Below, one piece after another: positions 46,911 to 56,636 of a DNA stretch of 64,000 nucleotides. Where the stretch lies: assembly GCF_003600625.1 (NCBI RefSeq), contig NZ_CP032489.1, forward strand, positions 1,736,001 to 1,800,000. The letters run 5' to 3'. The translations under genes and the position numbers were made by a program. Under the pieces are notes generated by a model. The model searched no databases. It was not told the origin of the DNA and was given only the letters and a program-made list of their open reading frames with translations. The DNA is from Arachidicoccus soli (GTDB lineage Bacteria; Bacteroidota; Bacteroidia; Chitinophagales; Chitinophagaceae). Each line of letters begins with the position of its first letter. The first letter of the stretch is position 1.

Positions 46911-49391
46911 TCAATCCTCTTTAGGTAAGTCTTTCTGTGCTTCAACCATATCAACTTGATTTGAATGAGAAAAATCTCCGATCAGCCAATCGCTGAAGTA
47001 GTCTGCCAAACGCCAGAAAAAATATTCCTGCATATCTCCGTAGTGATGCCTTTGGTTAGGCAAGAATACCAAATCAAAACGCTTGTTGGCTTTAATTAAA
47101 GCATCAGCCACTCTAAAAGTATTCGCCGGATGCACATTGTCATCAATACCGCCGGTACTTAGCAAGAGGTGGCCTTTTAAATTTTTAGCGATCTCTGGGT
47201 TGGTGGCAATTTTAAATTCAAAAGTGGTGTCTCCCTTTTCGCTGATTTTTTCCTGAATACCATGGTGCTTTTCACTCCACCAGGAGTTATAAATTCTATT
47301 ATCATGATTTCCAGAGGAAGAAACACCTACTTTAAAAAAGTCAGGATAAGTAAACATGGCCGCCGCTGTCATAAACCCCCCGCCTGAATGTCCATAAATT
47401 CCCAACTTATCTAAATCTATAAATTTAAATCTGTCAGCAATTTCTTCAGCTGCCGTCTTCTTATCAGCTAATCCATAATCACGCAAATTACCATAACCAA
47501 AATTATGATACCATTTTGACCGCATAGGGCTTCCTCCTCGGTTTCCTACAGTAATGACGATCAGTCCTATTTGGGCTAATCTGTCAGTACGATCATTTAC
47601 CGGTGTAAAGGATGTATTCACCACTTCTGTTTGTGGACCGGGATAAACGTATTCTACCAAAGGATATTTTTTTGTGCTGTCAAAATCAAATGGTTTATAT
47701 AGTACGCCATATAAATCAGTGATGCCATCCGCAGCTTTCACAGAAAAAGGCTGTGGAAATTTGTATCCGGCAGCAAAATATGCGGATAGGTCTGCCGTCT
47801 CTAAAAGCATGATTCTATTTCCCGAACCATCATATAAAGCAGATTGGGGAACAGAATTGACGCGGGAATAGTTATCGATAAAAAATTGCTCATTATCATT
47901 CATACTTATTGCATGATCAAAATCTCCTTTATTTAATAATTTCAGTCCGGAGCCATCCAAATTTACCCGGTAGAAGTGCATATAATAAGGGTTCTCACCG
48001 CCTTCTTTTCCATTGGCTGTAAAATATAATACACGGTTTTTCTCATCAATCTTTTCAATACTATTACAGTGAAAATCACCCTGTGTAATTGCATGCTCAA
48101 AACTACCATCACCTTTGTATAAATAAAATTGCGCCCATCCACTACGTTCGCTCCACTCAATTAATTCTTTCCCTCCATCAATCACACCCAGATCCTGCGC
48201 TTCTAAGGAACTATTCATTCTTTCCTGAATTATGGATTTAACCTTAAGGGAATTAATATTTACATCCAACATATCTATTCTTTTCATAGGCCTATCCTGG
48301 CGGGTCACATAAAAATGGCTATTATCACCAGACCATATGAGGGGTGTATATTCTTCGTCTCTTGCAGTTGCTAAGAAAGGTTTATTTTGAATGTTTAAAG
48401 TTTGATCCTTGTAGGCGCTGGCATCTATTTCAAGATGTGATTTATTGGCAACGTCAAATATTAATAAATGATCTTGGGGCATAGATGTATCTCCGGGCAT
48501 CGCATATTTATAGGTCTCTAAAGTTGGCCTGGGCTCCTCCATATTATGCACAACCCATAAATCTTTTACCTTTCTTTGATCCTCCCGAATCAATGCAAAA
48601 TGTTTTGAATCAGGAGACCAAAAAATATAAGGGCGGCTTCTTTTGTCTTTATTTTTTTCCATCTCTACATTATCCGTACCAATGTTACTGGGATTTCCGC
48701 CATAAGTGTAATACAATTCCCCGTCAGTTGTAATGGCATGCTCAATAATACTGCTGTCTTTGTCATCTTTTAAAGCCTTGTCGTAATTGGCTTTATCCAT
48801 CCAATATAAATTGTAATGCTTTACAAAAATTATGGTCTGCCGATCAGGTGAAATACTTGCCCAGCGTTGGTTAGGTAAGGGTCGATTAAATTCCTTCAGC
48901 TCAGTCAATGTATTATTGCCAATATCAAATTGAAAATAATATACCTTTTTCTTTGTCTTTTGCTTCTCCCCTTTTTTATGTGTAGAAGTATCTTTTATAA
49001 GCTCATCTTTGGTAGATTTTATTTGAAAACGAATAGCATTTTGATCTTCCAAAAACTGCAAACTATCTATAGGAAAATGTTGCGGGCTAAAGGGCTCTTC
49101 CACTATTTCAGAAACTTTAGCGATCACTTTTTGTTCATCAAATAATGGTTTCTTGGTTCTGTTGTCACAATCTACCAAGTACCATTTTTTACCATTTGTC
49201 GTTTCAAACTGATACCAGAACCGATTACCATTTTTTAGCCAGTGTGGGCTGACTTTTAAAGTGAAAATCATTTTCTGCTGACGATTTGGAGAGAACTTTG
49301 CCGCTAAATCATAATTTGCTTTTTCTACATTTTGTGCTTGCAATTGAATGGCTGAGGCTACTATCAGCAGTAGCATACATAATTTTTTCAT
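46911..49391 (-). CDS. S9 family peptidase, DPP-IV-like
   Basis: Exported serine peptidase (826 aa) of the prolyl oligopeptidase/dipeptidyl peptidase IV family, signal peptide ending IQLQAQ. An N-terminal propeller (WSPDSKHFALIRED, WSGDNSHFYVTRQD) precedes the alpha/beta-hydrolase domain with GIYGHSGGG (Ser669), GGIDDNVHP (Asp750/751) and PNQRHHYGD (His782/783). Members cleave dipeptides from N-termini, often after Pro. It is followed by nothing in the same direction. The small lipoprotein gene lies 31 bases upstream on the same strand, so the two may share a transcript. Confidence 0.93.
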   Translation of the reverse strand: MKKLCMLLLIVASAIQLQAQNVEKANYDLAAKFSPNRQQKMIFTLKVSPHWLKNGNRFWYQFETTNGKKWYLVDCDNRTKKPLFDEQKVIAKVSEIVEEPFSPQHFPIDSLQFLEDQNAIRFQIKSTKDELIKDTSTHKKGEKQKTKKKVYYFQFDIGNNTLTELKEFNRPLPNQRWASISPDRQTIIFVKHYNLYWMDKANYDKALKDDKDSSIIEHAITTDGELYYTYGGNPSNIGTDNVEMEKNKDKRSRPYIFWSPDSKHFALIREDQRKVKDLWVVHNMEEPRPTLETYKYAMPGDTSMPQDHLLIFDVANKSHLEIDASAYKDQTLNIQNKPFLATARDEEYTPLIWSGDNSHFYVTRQDRPMKRIDMLDVNINSLKVKSIIQERMNSSLEAQDLGVIDGGKELIEWSERSGWAQFYLYKGDGSFEHAITQGDFHCNSIEKIDEKNRVLYFTANGKEGGENPYYMHFYRVNLDGSGLKLLNKGDFDHAISMNDNEQFFIDNYSRVNSVPQSALYDGSGNRIMLLETADLSAYFAAGYKFPQPFSVKAADGITDLYGVLYKPFDFDSTKKYPLVEYVYPGPQTEVVNTSFTPVNDRTDRLAQIGLIVITVGNRGGSPMRSKWYHNFGYGNLRDYGLADKKTAAEEIADRFKFIDLDKLGIYGHSGGGFMTAAAMFTYPDFFKVGVSSSGNHDNRIYNSWWSEKHHGIQEKISEKGDTTFEFKIATNPEIAKNLKGHLLLSTGGIDDNVHPANTFRVADALIKANKRFDLVFLPNQRHHYGDMQEYFFWRLADYFSDWLIGDFSHSNQVDMVEAQKDLPKED

Positions 49392-49422
49392 CTTATATTC
49401 TTTAATGAACGGGGGCAGTATT

Positions 49423-49878
49423 CTATTGAAGGATTAAAGAAACAGTAGCATTCCCTTTAAGGATTCCATCTGCCATGTTATCTTTTCCAATAATTAATGT
49501 ATAATTTCCTTTTTGTCTAGTAGTATAACTAATATTTAATCCGAATGGTCCATCAGTGCTACCATCCGGCATTTTAATCTGATTAAACCTGATATTTCTA
49601 TTTCTTTCATTTACCGTAATACTACCTTGTATTTTATGTTCATGTACATCTGCAATTTCTATAAAGACTTTTTGATAATTGTGTAATATGGATAACTTAA
49701 CAGTCTTGGGGAGATCTCTGGCATTTATTTTTAAGTAAATAATTGAATCATTATTGTCAACAGCTGTTTTAACAGTATCAAATTTTTGGACAATTTTTGT
49801 ATTATCCTTTTGCGTTTTTTGGTTATTATCCTTGCATGCATAAAAAATGGGCAGCATTAGTAACAATAAATATTTCAT
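49423..49878 (-). CDS. Small lipoprotein of unknown function
   Basis: Not recognised. Signal peptide with lipobox LPIFYAC (Cys15) followed by KDNNQ. A Lys/Asn/Thr-rich linker leads to a beta-rich domain (residues about 50-151) with alternating polar/hydrophobic strands and the end KGNYTLIIGKDNMADG, suggesting a compact beta-sandwich such as seen in pre-peptidase C-terminal-like modules. It lies 31 bases before the S9 peptidase gene on the same strand, so an operon is likely. Confidence 0.7.
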   Translation of the reverse strand: MKYLLLLMLPIFYACKDNNQKTQKDNTKIVQKFDTVKTAVDNNDSIIYLKINARDLPKTVKLSILHNYQKVFIEIADVHEHKIQGSITVNERNRNIRFNQIKMPDGSTDGPFGLNISYTTRQKGNYTLIIGKDNMADGILKGNATVSLILQ

Positions 49879-50001
49879 AGTTATTGGTTATGGGAGAGCT
49901 TAAAAGTTCAAGATATCCTGCATATTTTTCCTTGAACCCTTAATTTTTTTCAAGTATTAAAAGAGCTTTCAATTAACAGGTCTAAGAATCAACATAAAGT
50001 C

Positions 50002-50805
50002 TTATAAAAAAGGTCTCATTTCTTCATGATAGTTCAAAGCAATTTTTTGCGCCGCATCCGCAAAGTCTTCCCCGGAAGATGCATAAATAATTGCACGGCT
50101 AGCATTCACCAACAAGCCTCCATCGCTATTTAGGCCAAAGTGTGAAACTTCCTTCAAGCTGCCTCCCTGTGCACCTATACCGGGAACTAATAAAAAATGA
50201 TCCGGAATAATTTGTCTGATATGCAAGAAAGATTTGGCTTGCGTAGCACCTACCACAAACATTAAATTATCAGGAGTCCCCCAACTTGCGACCGTTGTTA
50301 AAATCTCCTCATACAATGGCTTTCCACCGTATAATTTTTGTAATTCAAAATTTTCAGCACCTTTATTAGACGTAAGCCCCAGCACTATTGTAACTTTATT
50401 TTCATATTCCAGAAATGGTCGTATGCTATCTTCCCCCATATAAGGCGCTACAGTAATCGCATCAAAAGGTAAAGTCTCAAAAAAAGTCTTCGCATATTGT
50501 GCTGAAGTATTGCCAATATCACCTCTTTTTGCATCAGCGATTGTAAAATGTGTTCTTGGAATATAATGTAATGTCTCTTGCATTGCTTCCCAACCTTTCA
50601 ATCCTTGGGCTTCATAAAAAGCCGTATTTATTTTATAACTTACACAAGCATCTTTGGTGGCATCAATAATAGCTTTATTAAATTTTACTACCGCATTGGG
50701 TGACGATTGCAAGTGTTTTGGAAGTCTAGTAATATCCGTATCTAAACCGACGCACAGATAAGACTTCTTTTCTTTAATGGCTGCAACTAAAGCATGTTTG
50801 TTCAT
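50002..50805 (-). CDS. pyrF: Orotidine 5'-phosphate decarboxylase
   Basis: Last step of UMP synthesis. The ATG at 50805 starts MNKHALVAAIKEKKSYLCVGLD; the open frame continues upstream to 50976 but that part is hydrophobic noise. Catalytic block FTIADAKRGDIGNTS and the later VVGATQ and LLVPGIGAQGG phosphate-binding loop are typical of the longer OMP decarboxylase type. Length 267 aa is normal. A TATTTTTG box 18 bases before the ATG is a likely promoter. Confidence 0.96.
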   Translation of the reverse strand: MNKHALVAAIKEKKSYLCVGLDTDITRLPKHLQSSPNAVVKFNKAIIDATKDACVSYKINTAFYEAQGLKGWEAMQETLHYIPRTHFTIADAKRGDIGNTSAQYAKTFFETLPFDAITVAPYMGEDSIRPFLEYENKVTIVLGLTSNKGAENFELQKLYGGKPLYEEILTTVASWGTPDNLMFVVGATQAKSFLHIRQIIPDHFLLVPGIGAQGGSLKEVSHFGLNSDGGLLVNASRAIIYASSGEDFADAAQKIALNYHEEMRPFL

Positions 50806-50823
50806 TATTACTATGTTAATAAT

Positions 50824-50831
50824 CAAAAATA
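50824..50831 (-). promoter_or_regulatory. Bacteroidetes -7 box of pyrF
   Basis: TATTTTTG on the minus strand, 18 bases before the pyrF ATG, fits TAnnTTTG. The region upstream is T-rich without a sharp -33 element. Confidence 0.4.
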
Positions 50832-51003
50832 AGAAAGTAAAAAGTAAAAAAAGGAAACATCGGTTATAAAATTTAATTGATGATATAAATAGGAATGAAA
50901 ATTTTATAAGAGCGAGTTCCAGCCGGTAGCAAGATCCACAAAAATTAACGGATGAATTCTGCCATACAATTTGCATCTTTGCAAAGATTTAAATCAAAAT
51001 AGA

Positions 51004-52155
51004 ATGAAATACTTTTGGGGATTACTACTAAGCTTTTTTCTTTTACAAACGGCAACTGCACAAAATCCGGACTCCCTGCATGTTAAAATAAGTTTGCTTA
51101 CCTGTGCACCGGGAAACGAGTTATATTCAACGTTTGGACATACCGCTATTCGTATTATAGATAGCACACAGCACAGCGATTTTGTATTTAATTACGGCAC
51201 ATTTGATTTTGACCAACCGAACTTCTATTTAAAGTTTGTCAGAGGTAAGTTGAATTTTATGGTAGATGCCGAAAGATTTTATGATTTTATTTATGAATAT
51301 CAGATTACCAAAAGAAGCGTTGTTGAGCAAGATTTGCGATTGAGTAATGAGCAAAAGAAATTCATCATAGATTTTTTATACAATAATTATTTACCGGCCA
51401 ATCGCTATTACAAATACGATTTTTTATTCGACAATTGCGCCACACGTATCCGGGATATCTTATTTAAAAAAACCACCGGTGTACGCCTTGCCAATTCTAT
51501 CATTCCGCCTAATACAACAGCAAGAGATCTGATATATTATTATTTGGATAAGGCAGGACAGCCTTGGAGTAAATTGGGTATCGACCTTTTATTGGGTAGT
51601 GTGATGGATAGAAAAATCGATAATAATGCGGCCATGTTTCTCCCTGATTTTCTAAGTAAGGGTGTAGCGCATGCAACCATTAACGGAAAGCCTTATGTGC
51701 TCAAAGAAACAACCATTTTGAATGCTCCAACGCCAATACAACCTTCCGGAAAATATATGCCCTTGATAGTTATTACAATCATTTGCATCTGCTTCTTGTT
51801 TTTATTTTATATTGGTAGAAAAAATAAATTATTCACCAATTTCTTAGATGTGTTCTTGCTGTATATTTCAGGGTTGTTAGGTTTGTTAATGTTATTTATG
51901 TGGTTTTGTACAGACCATCAGACCTGTGCGAATAATTACAATTTACTTTGGGCATTGCCGACCAATTTTATAGCTGCATTTTTTATATGGAAGAAAAAAG
52001 AATGGATAAGAAAATACTTCTTTTTTGCAACAGTTATTACAGCTCTTTTATTGGCATTTTGGTTTGAGCTGCCCCAGCATTTTAATATTGCCTTAATTCC
52101 ATTTGTATTATTAATGCTCACCCGTTATGGTAAATTAGCAAGAAAACTGAGATAA
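51004..52155 (+). CDS. DUF4105 membrane protein
   Basis: Envelope protein (383 aa) of unknown role. Signal peptide ends TATAQ. The DUF4105 domain is recognisable by SLLTCAPGNELYSTFGHTAIRI, FNYGTFDF, FVRGKLNFM and YYKYDFLFDNCATRIRDIL; conserved His and Cys in these motifs suggest a papain/NlpC-like fold. The C-terminal third has about four hydrophobic segments. The ATG at 51004 is preferred over 50971. CATCTTTG a few bases upstream resembles a -7 box. Its stop overlaps the ATG of the next gene by one base (TAATG), so the two are coupled. Confidence 0.85.
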   Translation: MKYFWGLLLSFFLLQTATAQNPDSLHVKISLLTCAPGNELYSTFGHTAIRIIDSTQHSDFVFNYGTFDFDQPNFYLKFVRGKLNFMVDAERFYDFIYEYQITKRSVVEQDLRLSNEQKKFIIDFLYNNYLPANRYYKYDFLFDNCATRIRDILFKKTTGVRLANSIIPPNTTARDLIYYYLDKAGQPWSKLGIDLLLGSVMDRKIDNNAAMFLPDFLSKGVAHATINGKPYVLKETTILNAPTPIQPSGKYMPLIVITIICICFLFLFYIGRKNKLFTNFLDVFLLYISGLLGLLMLFMWFCTDHQTCANNYNLLWALPTNFIAAFFIWKKKEWIRKYFFFATVITALLLAFWFELPQHFNIALIPFVLLMLTRYGKLARKLR

Positions 52156-52952
52156 TGTATAAGTCATTTTTTCATCAACAGACAGAAGTTTTCTATCAAA
52201 AATTAGGTAGAGGAGCCAGGACCGTAATGCTCATCCATGGCTTTCCAGAAGATGGAAGTATCTTTCAATATCAATGTGATTTTTTAAAAGAAAATTACAC
52301 TGTTTTAGTCCTTGATTTACCGGGTTCCGGCAAATCTTCTTATAACAAAGAATTGAAATCTGTAGAAGACTTTGCAGAATTGATAAGAGGGGTTTTACAA
52401 GAAGAAAAAATAGAACGATGTTTCTTATTAGGGCATTCAATGGGTGGTTATATAGCTTTGGCTTTTGCAGAGAAATATTCAAAACATCTTTTAGGGCTGG
52501 GGTTAATACATTCTACTGGATTTGCCGATAGCGATGAGAAAAAAGACAACCGTAAACGTGCCATTGGATTTATGGAACAATATGGAGGTGCTTCGTTTTT
52601 AAAAACAATGATCCCTGATTTGTTTGGTAAAGCGTTTAAAGAAGCGCACCAGGCGGTAATAGATGAAATGATTGAAAAAGGTAGGAATTTTGAAACAAAG
52701 GCCTTACAACAATATTACTCCATAATGCTCTTAAGAAAAGAGAGAACTTACGTTTTGAAAGAAATAAATGTTCCGGTTTTATTCATTGCTGGAGAAGCGG
52801 ATAAAGCTATTCCTTTAAAAGATATCCTGCAGCAAGTGGTAATGCCTGATATTGCCATTATTAAAATACTTTCTAAGGCAGCACATATGGGGTTTTTAGA
52901 AGAAAGCTCAACTGTCAACGATGCTATTGGGCAGTTGGTAGGATTCATGTAA
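52155..52952 (+). CDS. Alpha/beta-fold hydrolase
   Basis: Cytoplasmic hydrolase (265 aa) of the alpha/beta-hydrolase_1 type. LIHGFPEDG is the oxyanion region, LLGHSMGGYIAL the nucleophile elbow (Ser95), FIAGEADKAIP the Asp block and AAHMGFLEE the His block. No signal peptide. It is translationally coupled to the DUF4105 gene by a one-base overlap. Substrate not predictable. Confidence 0.88.
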   Translation: MYKSFFHQQTEVFYQKLGRGARTVMLIHGFPEDGSIFQYQCDFLKENYTVLVLDLPGSGKSSYNKELKSVEDFAELIRGVLQEEKIERCFLLGHSMGGYIALAFAEKYSKHLLGLGLIHSTGFADSDEKKDNRKRAIGFMEQYGGASFLKTMIPDLFGKAFKEAHQAVIDEMIEKGRNFETKALQQYYSIMLLRKERTYVLKEINVPVLFIAGEADKAIPLKDILQQVVMPDIAIIKILSKAAHMGFLEESSTVNDAIGQLVGFM

Positions 52953-53004
52953 GAGATTTTTTACGTATTTGAAAATGTTCATTTTATTTTAAAAAGGAAG
53001 AAAA

Positions 53005-54663
53005 ATGATGAGAAAGATATGCTTGATGGGGGTTTTATTTGTGAGTACTTATGCTCAATGTTGGAGCCAAAAAAATATTGCTAGCAAAAAACCTAATATC
53101 ATTTTAATACTAGCAGACGATATGGGATTTTCGGATCTGAATTGTTATGGGGGCGTAAAGACACAAACGCCTAATATCAATAAATTAGCCTCTGAAGGAA
53201 TCCGGTTTACGCAGTTTTATAATAATGCCTGGTGCTCTCCTACCCGCGCTTCTCTGTTAACGGGTTTATATCCCCAACAGGTTGGAATGGGTCAATTGGC
53301 GAACGCCAAAGAAGGGCCTACCGGTCCTTACCAAGGTTATCTAAGTAACAATTGTGTAACATTAGCAGAAGTGCTAAAACTAGCTGGCTACAATACTCTT
53401 ATGTCTGGTAAGTGGCATGTTGGAGAAGCGCCTTCCCATTGGCCTATACAAAGAGGTTTTGATCATTATTTTGGATTAATCAGCGGAGCTGCCAACTATT
53501 TCGACATTACCAAGACAAAGATTGATACGAGTATATCCAAACAGAAATTAGTACGTCACATGGCTATTGACGGCAAACCTTATTTTCCTCCAAAAAAGGG
53601 GTTTTATATGACGCAAGCCATAACAAGCCATGCCTTGCAGATGCTCGATGACTATGGCCAAAAAGATAAACCGTTTTTCTTATATCTGGCGTATACAGCA
53701 CCGCATTGGCCTCTCCAGGCATTGCCTGAGGATATCGCAAGATTCAAGGGAGCTTTTAATGAAGGCTGGGACTCCTTAAGAGAAGAAAGATATCTTCGTC
53801 AGTTGAGATTAGGCATCATTCCAGATGATAGAAAATTATCACCTCGTGATAAAGAAGTCCCTAATTGGTCTTCGCTCTCTAGCAAAGAGCAGAAAGAAAT
53901 GGCAGAAAAAATGGCCGTATATGCTGCCCAAATCTATCGTATGGATGCTGGCATTGGCGAGGTACTCCAAAAACTTCAATCCCTTCGTAAGGAGGATAAT
54001 ACCATTGTTATTTTTATGTCTGATAATGGTGCAAGTGCTGAAGGAGGTATATGGGGTTTTGATAGCAGACACAATGGATTACCTGCCGGTGGCGTAGATT
54101 CTTATATGAGCTATGGCCAATCCTGGGCCAATATGAGTAATACACCTTTTCAATATTATAAAACCTGGTTACACGAAGGCGGTATTTCCGCACCTTTAAT
54201 TGTTAAGTGGCCAAATGTAATAGCTAAAAAAAGAGATGGAAGTATTATCAAACAGACGCCCGCTCTATCGGGTCATGTAATAGATATTATGCCTACCCTA
54301 TGTGAAATTGCAGGTGCTTCTTATCCCAAATTTTACAGGGGTAAGAAGATATTACCATTAGAAGGAAATAGTCTTTTACCAATCATAAAAGAAGATAAAA
54401 AACGAGACAGACTTCAGCCGCTTTATTGGGCATTAAACGGTCATAAAGCAATGCTCATGGGGAACTGGAAAATAGTTACGGCAAAAATGAGTGCTCCTTG
54501 GGAACTGTATAATATTCAAAATGACAGAAGTGAACTGAATAACCTTGCTCATAAATATCCAGATAAGGTGAAAAAGATGGCAGCGATGTGGCAAACCTGG
54601 GCAAATAGGGTGGGTGTTTTTAAAGGACAGGAAAATCTATGGCAATCTAAGGGAGGGGAATAG
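53005..54663 (+). CDS. Secreted type I sulfatase (arylsulfatase family)
   Basis: Formylglycine-dependent sulfatase (S1 family, 552 aa). Signal peptide ends QCWSQ. Metal ligands are in NIILILADDMGFSD (Asp38, Asp39). The maturation motif CSPTR (Cys77-Arg81) is present with the normal LLTG follow-up, so the Cys can be converted to formylglycine. Further blocks: SGKWHVGEAP, APHWPLQ, IFMSDNGAS, and a C-terminal WELYNIQNDRSELNNLA. A sulfatase maturase is not encoded in the window. It follows the hydrolase by 52 bases. Substrate may be a sulfated glycan or aryl sulfate. Confidence 0.93.
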   Translation: MMRKICLMGVLFVSTYAQCWSQKNIASKKPNIILILADDMGFSDLNCYGGVKTQTPNINKLASEGIRFTQFYNNAWCSPTRASLLTGLYPQQVGMGQLANAKEGPTGPYQGYLSNNCVTLAEVLKLAGYNTLMSGKWHVGEAPSHWPIQRGFDHYFGLISGAANYFDITKTKIDTSISKQKLVRHMAIDGKPYFPPKKGFYMTQAITSHALQMLDDYGQKDKPFFLYLAYTAPHWPLQALPEDIARFKGAFNEGWDSLREERYLRQLRLGIIPDDRKLSPRDKEVPNWSSLSSKEQKEMAEKMAVYAAQIYRMDAGIGEVLQKLQSLRKEDNTIVIFMSDNGASAEGGIWGFDSRHNGLPAGGVDSYMSYGQSWANMSNTPFQYYKTWLHEGGISAPLIVKWPNVIAKKRDGSIIKQTPALSGHVIDIMPTLCEIAGASYPKFYRGKKILPLEGNSLLPIIKEDKKRDRLQPLYWALNGHKAMLMGNWKIVTAKMSAPWELYNIQNDRSELNNLAHKYPDKVKKMAAMWQTWANRVGVFKGQENLWQSKGGE

Positions 54664-54741
54664 ATAATGCTTTATGCTTCCCCTCTTAAGACGCCTAATA
54701 TATTTAGATGCGTTAATTTGATGATGCTTTGCATTGAAGAA

Positions 54742-55986
54742 TTACTCCTTCTTCGCAATTCTATATAAATTTCCTTCGTCAGTGATGGCATATAATGCCC
54801 CATCTTTACCTTGTATTAAAGCACGGAAACGCTGACCCATATTTTGCATCAACCATTCTTCTCCAACCACCTTATTATTTTTTATCACCAGCCGGTCAAT
54901 ATGTGAACCGCTTAAACAGCCTAAGAAAAGATCACCTTTCCATTCCGGAATCGTATCACTGTTATAGAATGCAATACCCGATGGTGATACACTCGGATCC
55001 CAATAATAAATAGGTTGCTCCATGCCCTGTTTTTGTTGAATACTATCGCCAATTTTTGCACCACTATATTCAATGCCATAAGTAATTATTGGCCAACCAT
55101 AATTTTTTCCCGGATGTATAATATTTACTTCATCGCCACCACGTGGGCCAAATTCAACTTCCCATAAATCACCTGTCTGCGGATTCCATGCCATCCCTTC
55201 CGGACTGCGAAAACCATAAGCATATATTTCCGGTCTGGCATTTGGCGTTTGGGCAAATGGGCCATTGGGGACTGGTTTACCTTCTTTTGTTAAATGTAAA
55301 ATTTTACCTAGTGAAGAGTTGAGCCACTGTGCCTGTATGCGAATTTCTTTAGCCGAACGTTCACCTGTACTTACCAACAGATTGCCTTCTTTGTCAAACA
55401 AAATACGTGATCCATACTGCAGATTCCCTTTATAGGCAGGCGTCGCGCGATAAATGACGGTAGGGTTTTCTATCTTTGTTTCATCAGCAGATAATTTGCC
55501 TTTTGCAATAGCCAGAAGCTTGGTGCTATCTGTTACCGGTTCGGAATAATCCCAATAAATCATTCTATTTTTTACAAAGTCAGGATCCACAATTACATCC
55601 AGTAAACCACCTTGTCCATCCGCATTAACTTTTGGGAAACCAGTAATGATTTTATCGAGTTTACCATCTTTCGTTTCAATACGCATGTTGCCCAATTTCT
55701 GAGAAATTAAAAATCGACCATCAGGCAACTGACAGATACCCCAAGGGTATTTTAATGAACTATCAAGTAAAATGATAGATAAAGGTGTTTTTGTAAGGAC
55801 TGCCGGTGCGCGCGTCTGACCCGCGAATGCAGGTTTATAATCAGCATTAGGGGGTTTGGTTTCAACAGAACTATCTTTAGATAGATTCTTGTTCCCTTTG
55901 TCTTTAGCCGTATTACTTGTACAATTCATCATTATTAATGAGCATGTACCTAAAGTAAGGATTCTTGCGAGTTGTTTCTGTAACAT
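54742..55986 (-). CDS. PQQ-type aldose sugar dehydrogenase (YliI/GSDH family), lipoprotein
   Basis: Propeller protein of the soluble glucose/aldose dehydrogenase family. Lipobox-like LIMMNC (Cys22) and a Lys/Ser linker precede the propeller, with PWGICQLPDGRFLISQKLGNMRI, GGLLDVIVDPDF, GFRSPEGMAWNPQTGDLWEVEFGPRGGDEVN and NYGWPIITYG motifs that shape the PQQ/calcium site. No PQQ biosynthesis genes are seen nearby, so cofactor supply is open. It starts 21 bases after the DinB-like gene stop, suggesting co-transcription. Confidence 0.88.
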   Translation of the reverse strand: MLQKQLARILTLGTCSLIMMNCTSNTAKDKGNKNLSKDSSVETKPPNADYKPAFAGQTRAPAVLTKTPLSIILLDSSLKYPWGICQLPDGRFLISQKLGNMRIETKDGKLDKIITGFPKVNADGQGGLLDVIVDPDFVKNRMIYWDYSEPVTDSTKLLAIAKGKLSADETKIENPTVIYRATPAYKGNLQYGSRILFDKEGNLLVSTGERSAKEIRIQAQWLNSSLGKILHLTKEGKPVPNGPFAQTPNARPEIYAYGFRSPEGMAWNPQTGDLWEVEFGPRGGDEVNIIHPGKNYGWPIITYGIEYSGAKIGDSIQQKQGMEQPIYYWDPSVSPSGIAFYNSDTIPEWKGDLFLGCLSGSHIDRLVIKNNKVVGEEWLMQNMGQRFRALIQGKDGALYAITDEGNLYRIAKKE

Positions 55987-56007
55987 ATTCTACGTTTTTA
56001 AAAAGTG

Positions 56008-56538
56008 TCAAATCCCCATACCCATTCCTGCATTAAATTCTTTGCTTTTATTCTTTGGAATAGAGAGGGCATGCCAATCTTCACCTTTTAATATTTTTGC
56101 ATATAAAATAATCTGACCAACATGATAACTAAGATGCATCAGCTGCCGAATAATCGCATCGTAAGCCTTCAAAGGCTCCCTGCGTATATAAATTGTCTTT
56201 TCCAGATCTTCGGCCTTTAAACCTCGCAGTGTGTTCAACATACAATCCCAACCATCCTCCCACAGTTTCAGGAGTTCTTCTTTATCGCATTTAAAATCTT
56301 CAAACTCAGCGTCGCGCTTGCGCCAAGGTTTTTCGCCATCTTCTGTTAAAAAATTCGTCCATCTACTCAACATATTGCCATTCATATGATTTATAATCAT
56401 CGCAATACTGTTCAAGCTTTCTGAAGAACGAGCAAAGCATTCATCTTCATGTAGCTGAATCAATGTTTTATCTCCTAGCGCTTTATAGGATTCAAACCTC
56501 AGGATAACACTTTCCAAAAAATCATTTTCAAAAGACAT
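56008..56538 (-). CDS. DinB-like protein (DUF1572)
   Basis: Four-helix DinB/YfiT-superfamily protein (176 aa). The start at 56538 (MSFENDFLES) is preferred; 11 residues upstream are possible. Helices with the metal-ligand histidines are seen in NSIAMIINHMNGNMLSRW and RQLMHLSYHVGQIILYAKIL, matching DUF1572. These are metal-dependent transferases or of unknown role, linked in some bacteria to bacillithiol. Divergent from murA, 98 bases apart. Confidence 0.83.
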   Translation of the reverse strand: MSFENDFLESVILRFESYKALGDKTLIQLHEDECFARSSESLNSIAMIINHMNGNMLSRWTNFLTEDGEKPWRKRDAEFEDFKCDKEELLKLWEDGWDCMLNTLRGLKAEDLEKTIYIRREPLKAYDAIIRQLMHLSYHVGQIILYAKILKGEDWHALSIPKNKSKEFNAGMGMGI

Positions 56539-56604
56539 AAAAATATATTTAAATTTTGTACTAAAGTTCAATATTAATTTTTAGAACTTCTTGTTTATGA
56601 TTGT

Positions 56605-56612
56605 TAAATTTG
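56605..56612 (+). promoter_or_regulatory. Bacteroidetes -7 box of murA
   Basis: TAAATTTG fits TAnnTTTG, 24 bases before the murA ATG at 56637; TTG lies about 20 bases upstream in TTCTTG, near a -33 position. Confidence 0.5.
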
Positions 56613-56636
56613 CCACTCAACGAAAAAACTCAGCAT

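Noticed and set aside
50806-50976. N-terminal extension of pyrF to 50976
   Set aside because: The 57 extra residues are hydrophobic, unlike the family, and overlap the DUF4105 promoter region.
53005-54663. Sulfatase as evidence that the PUL targets a sulfated glycan
   Set aside because: It is 13 kb from the PUL, next to DUF4105 and an unrelated hydrolase, and no maturase is nearby.
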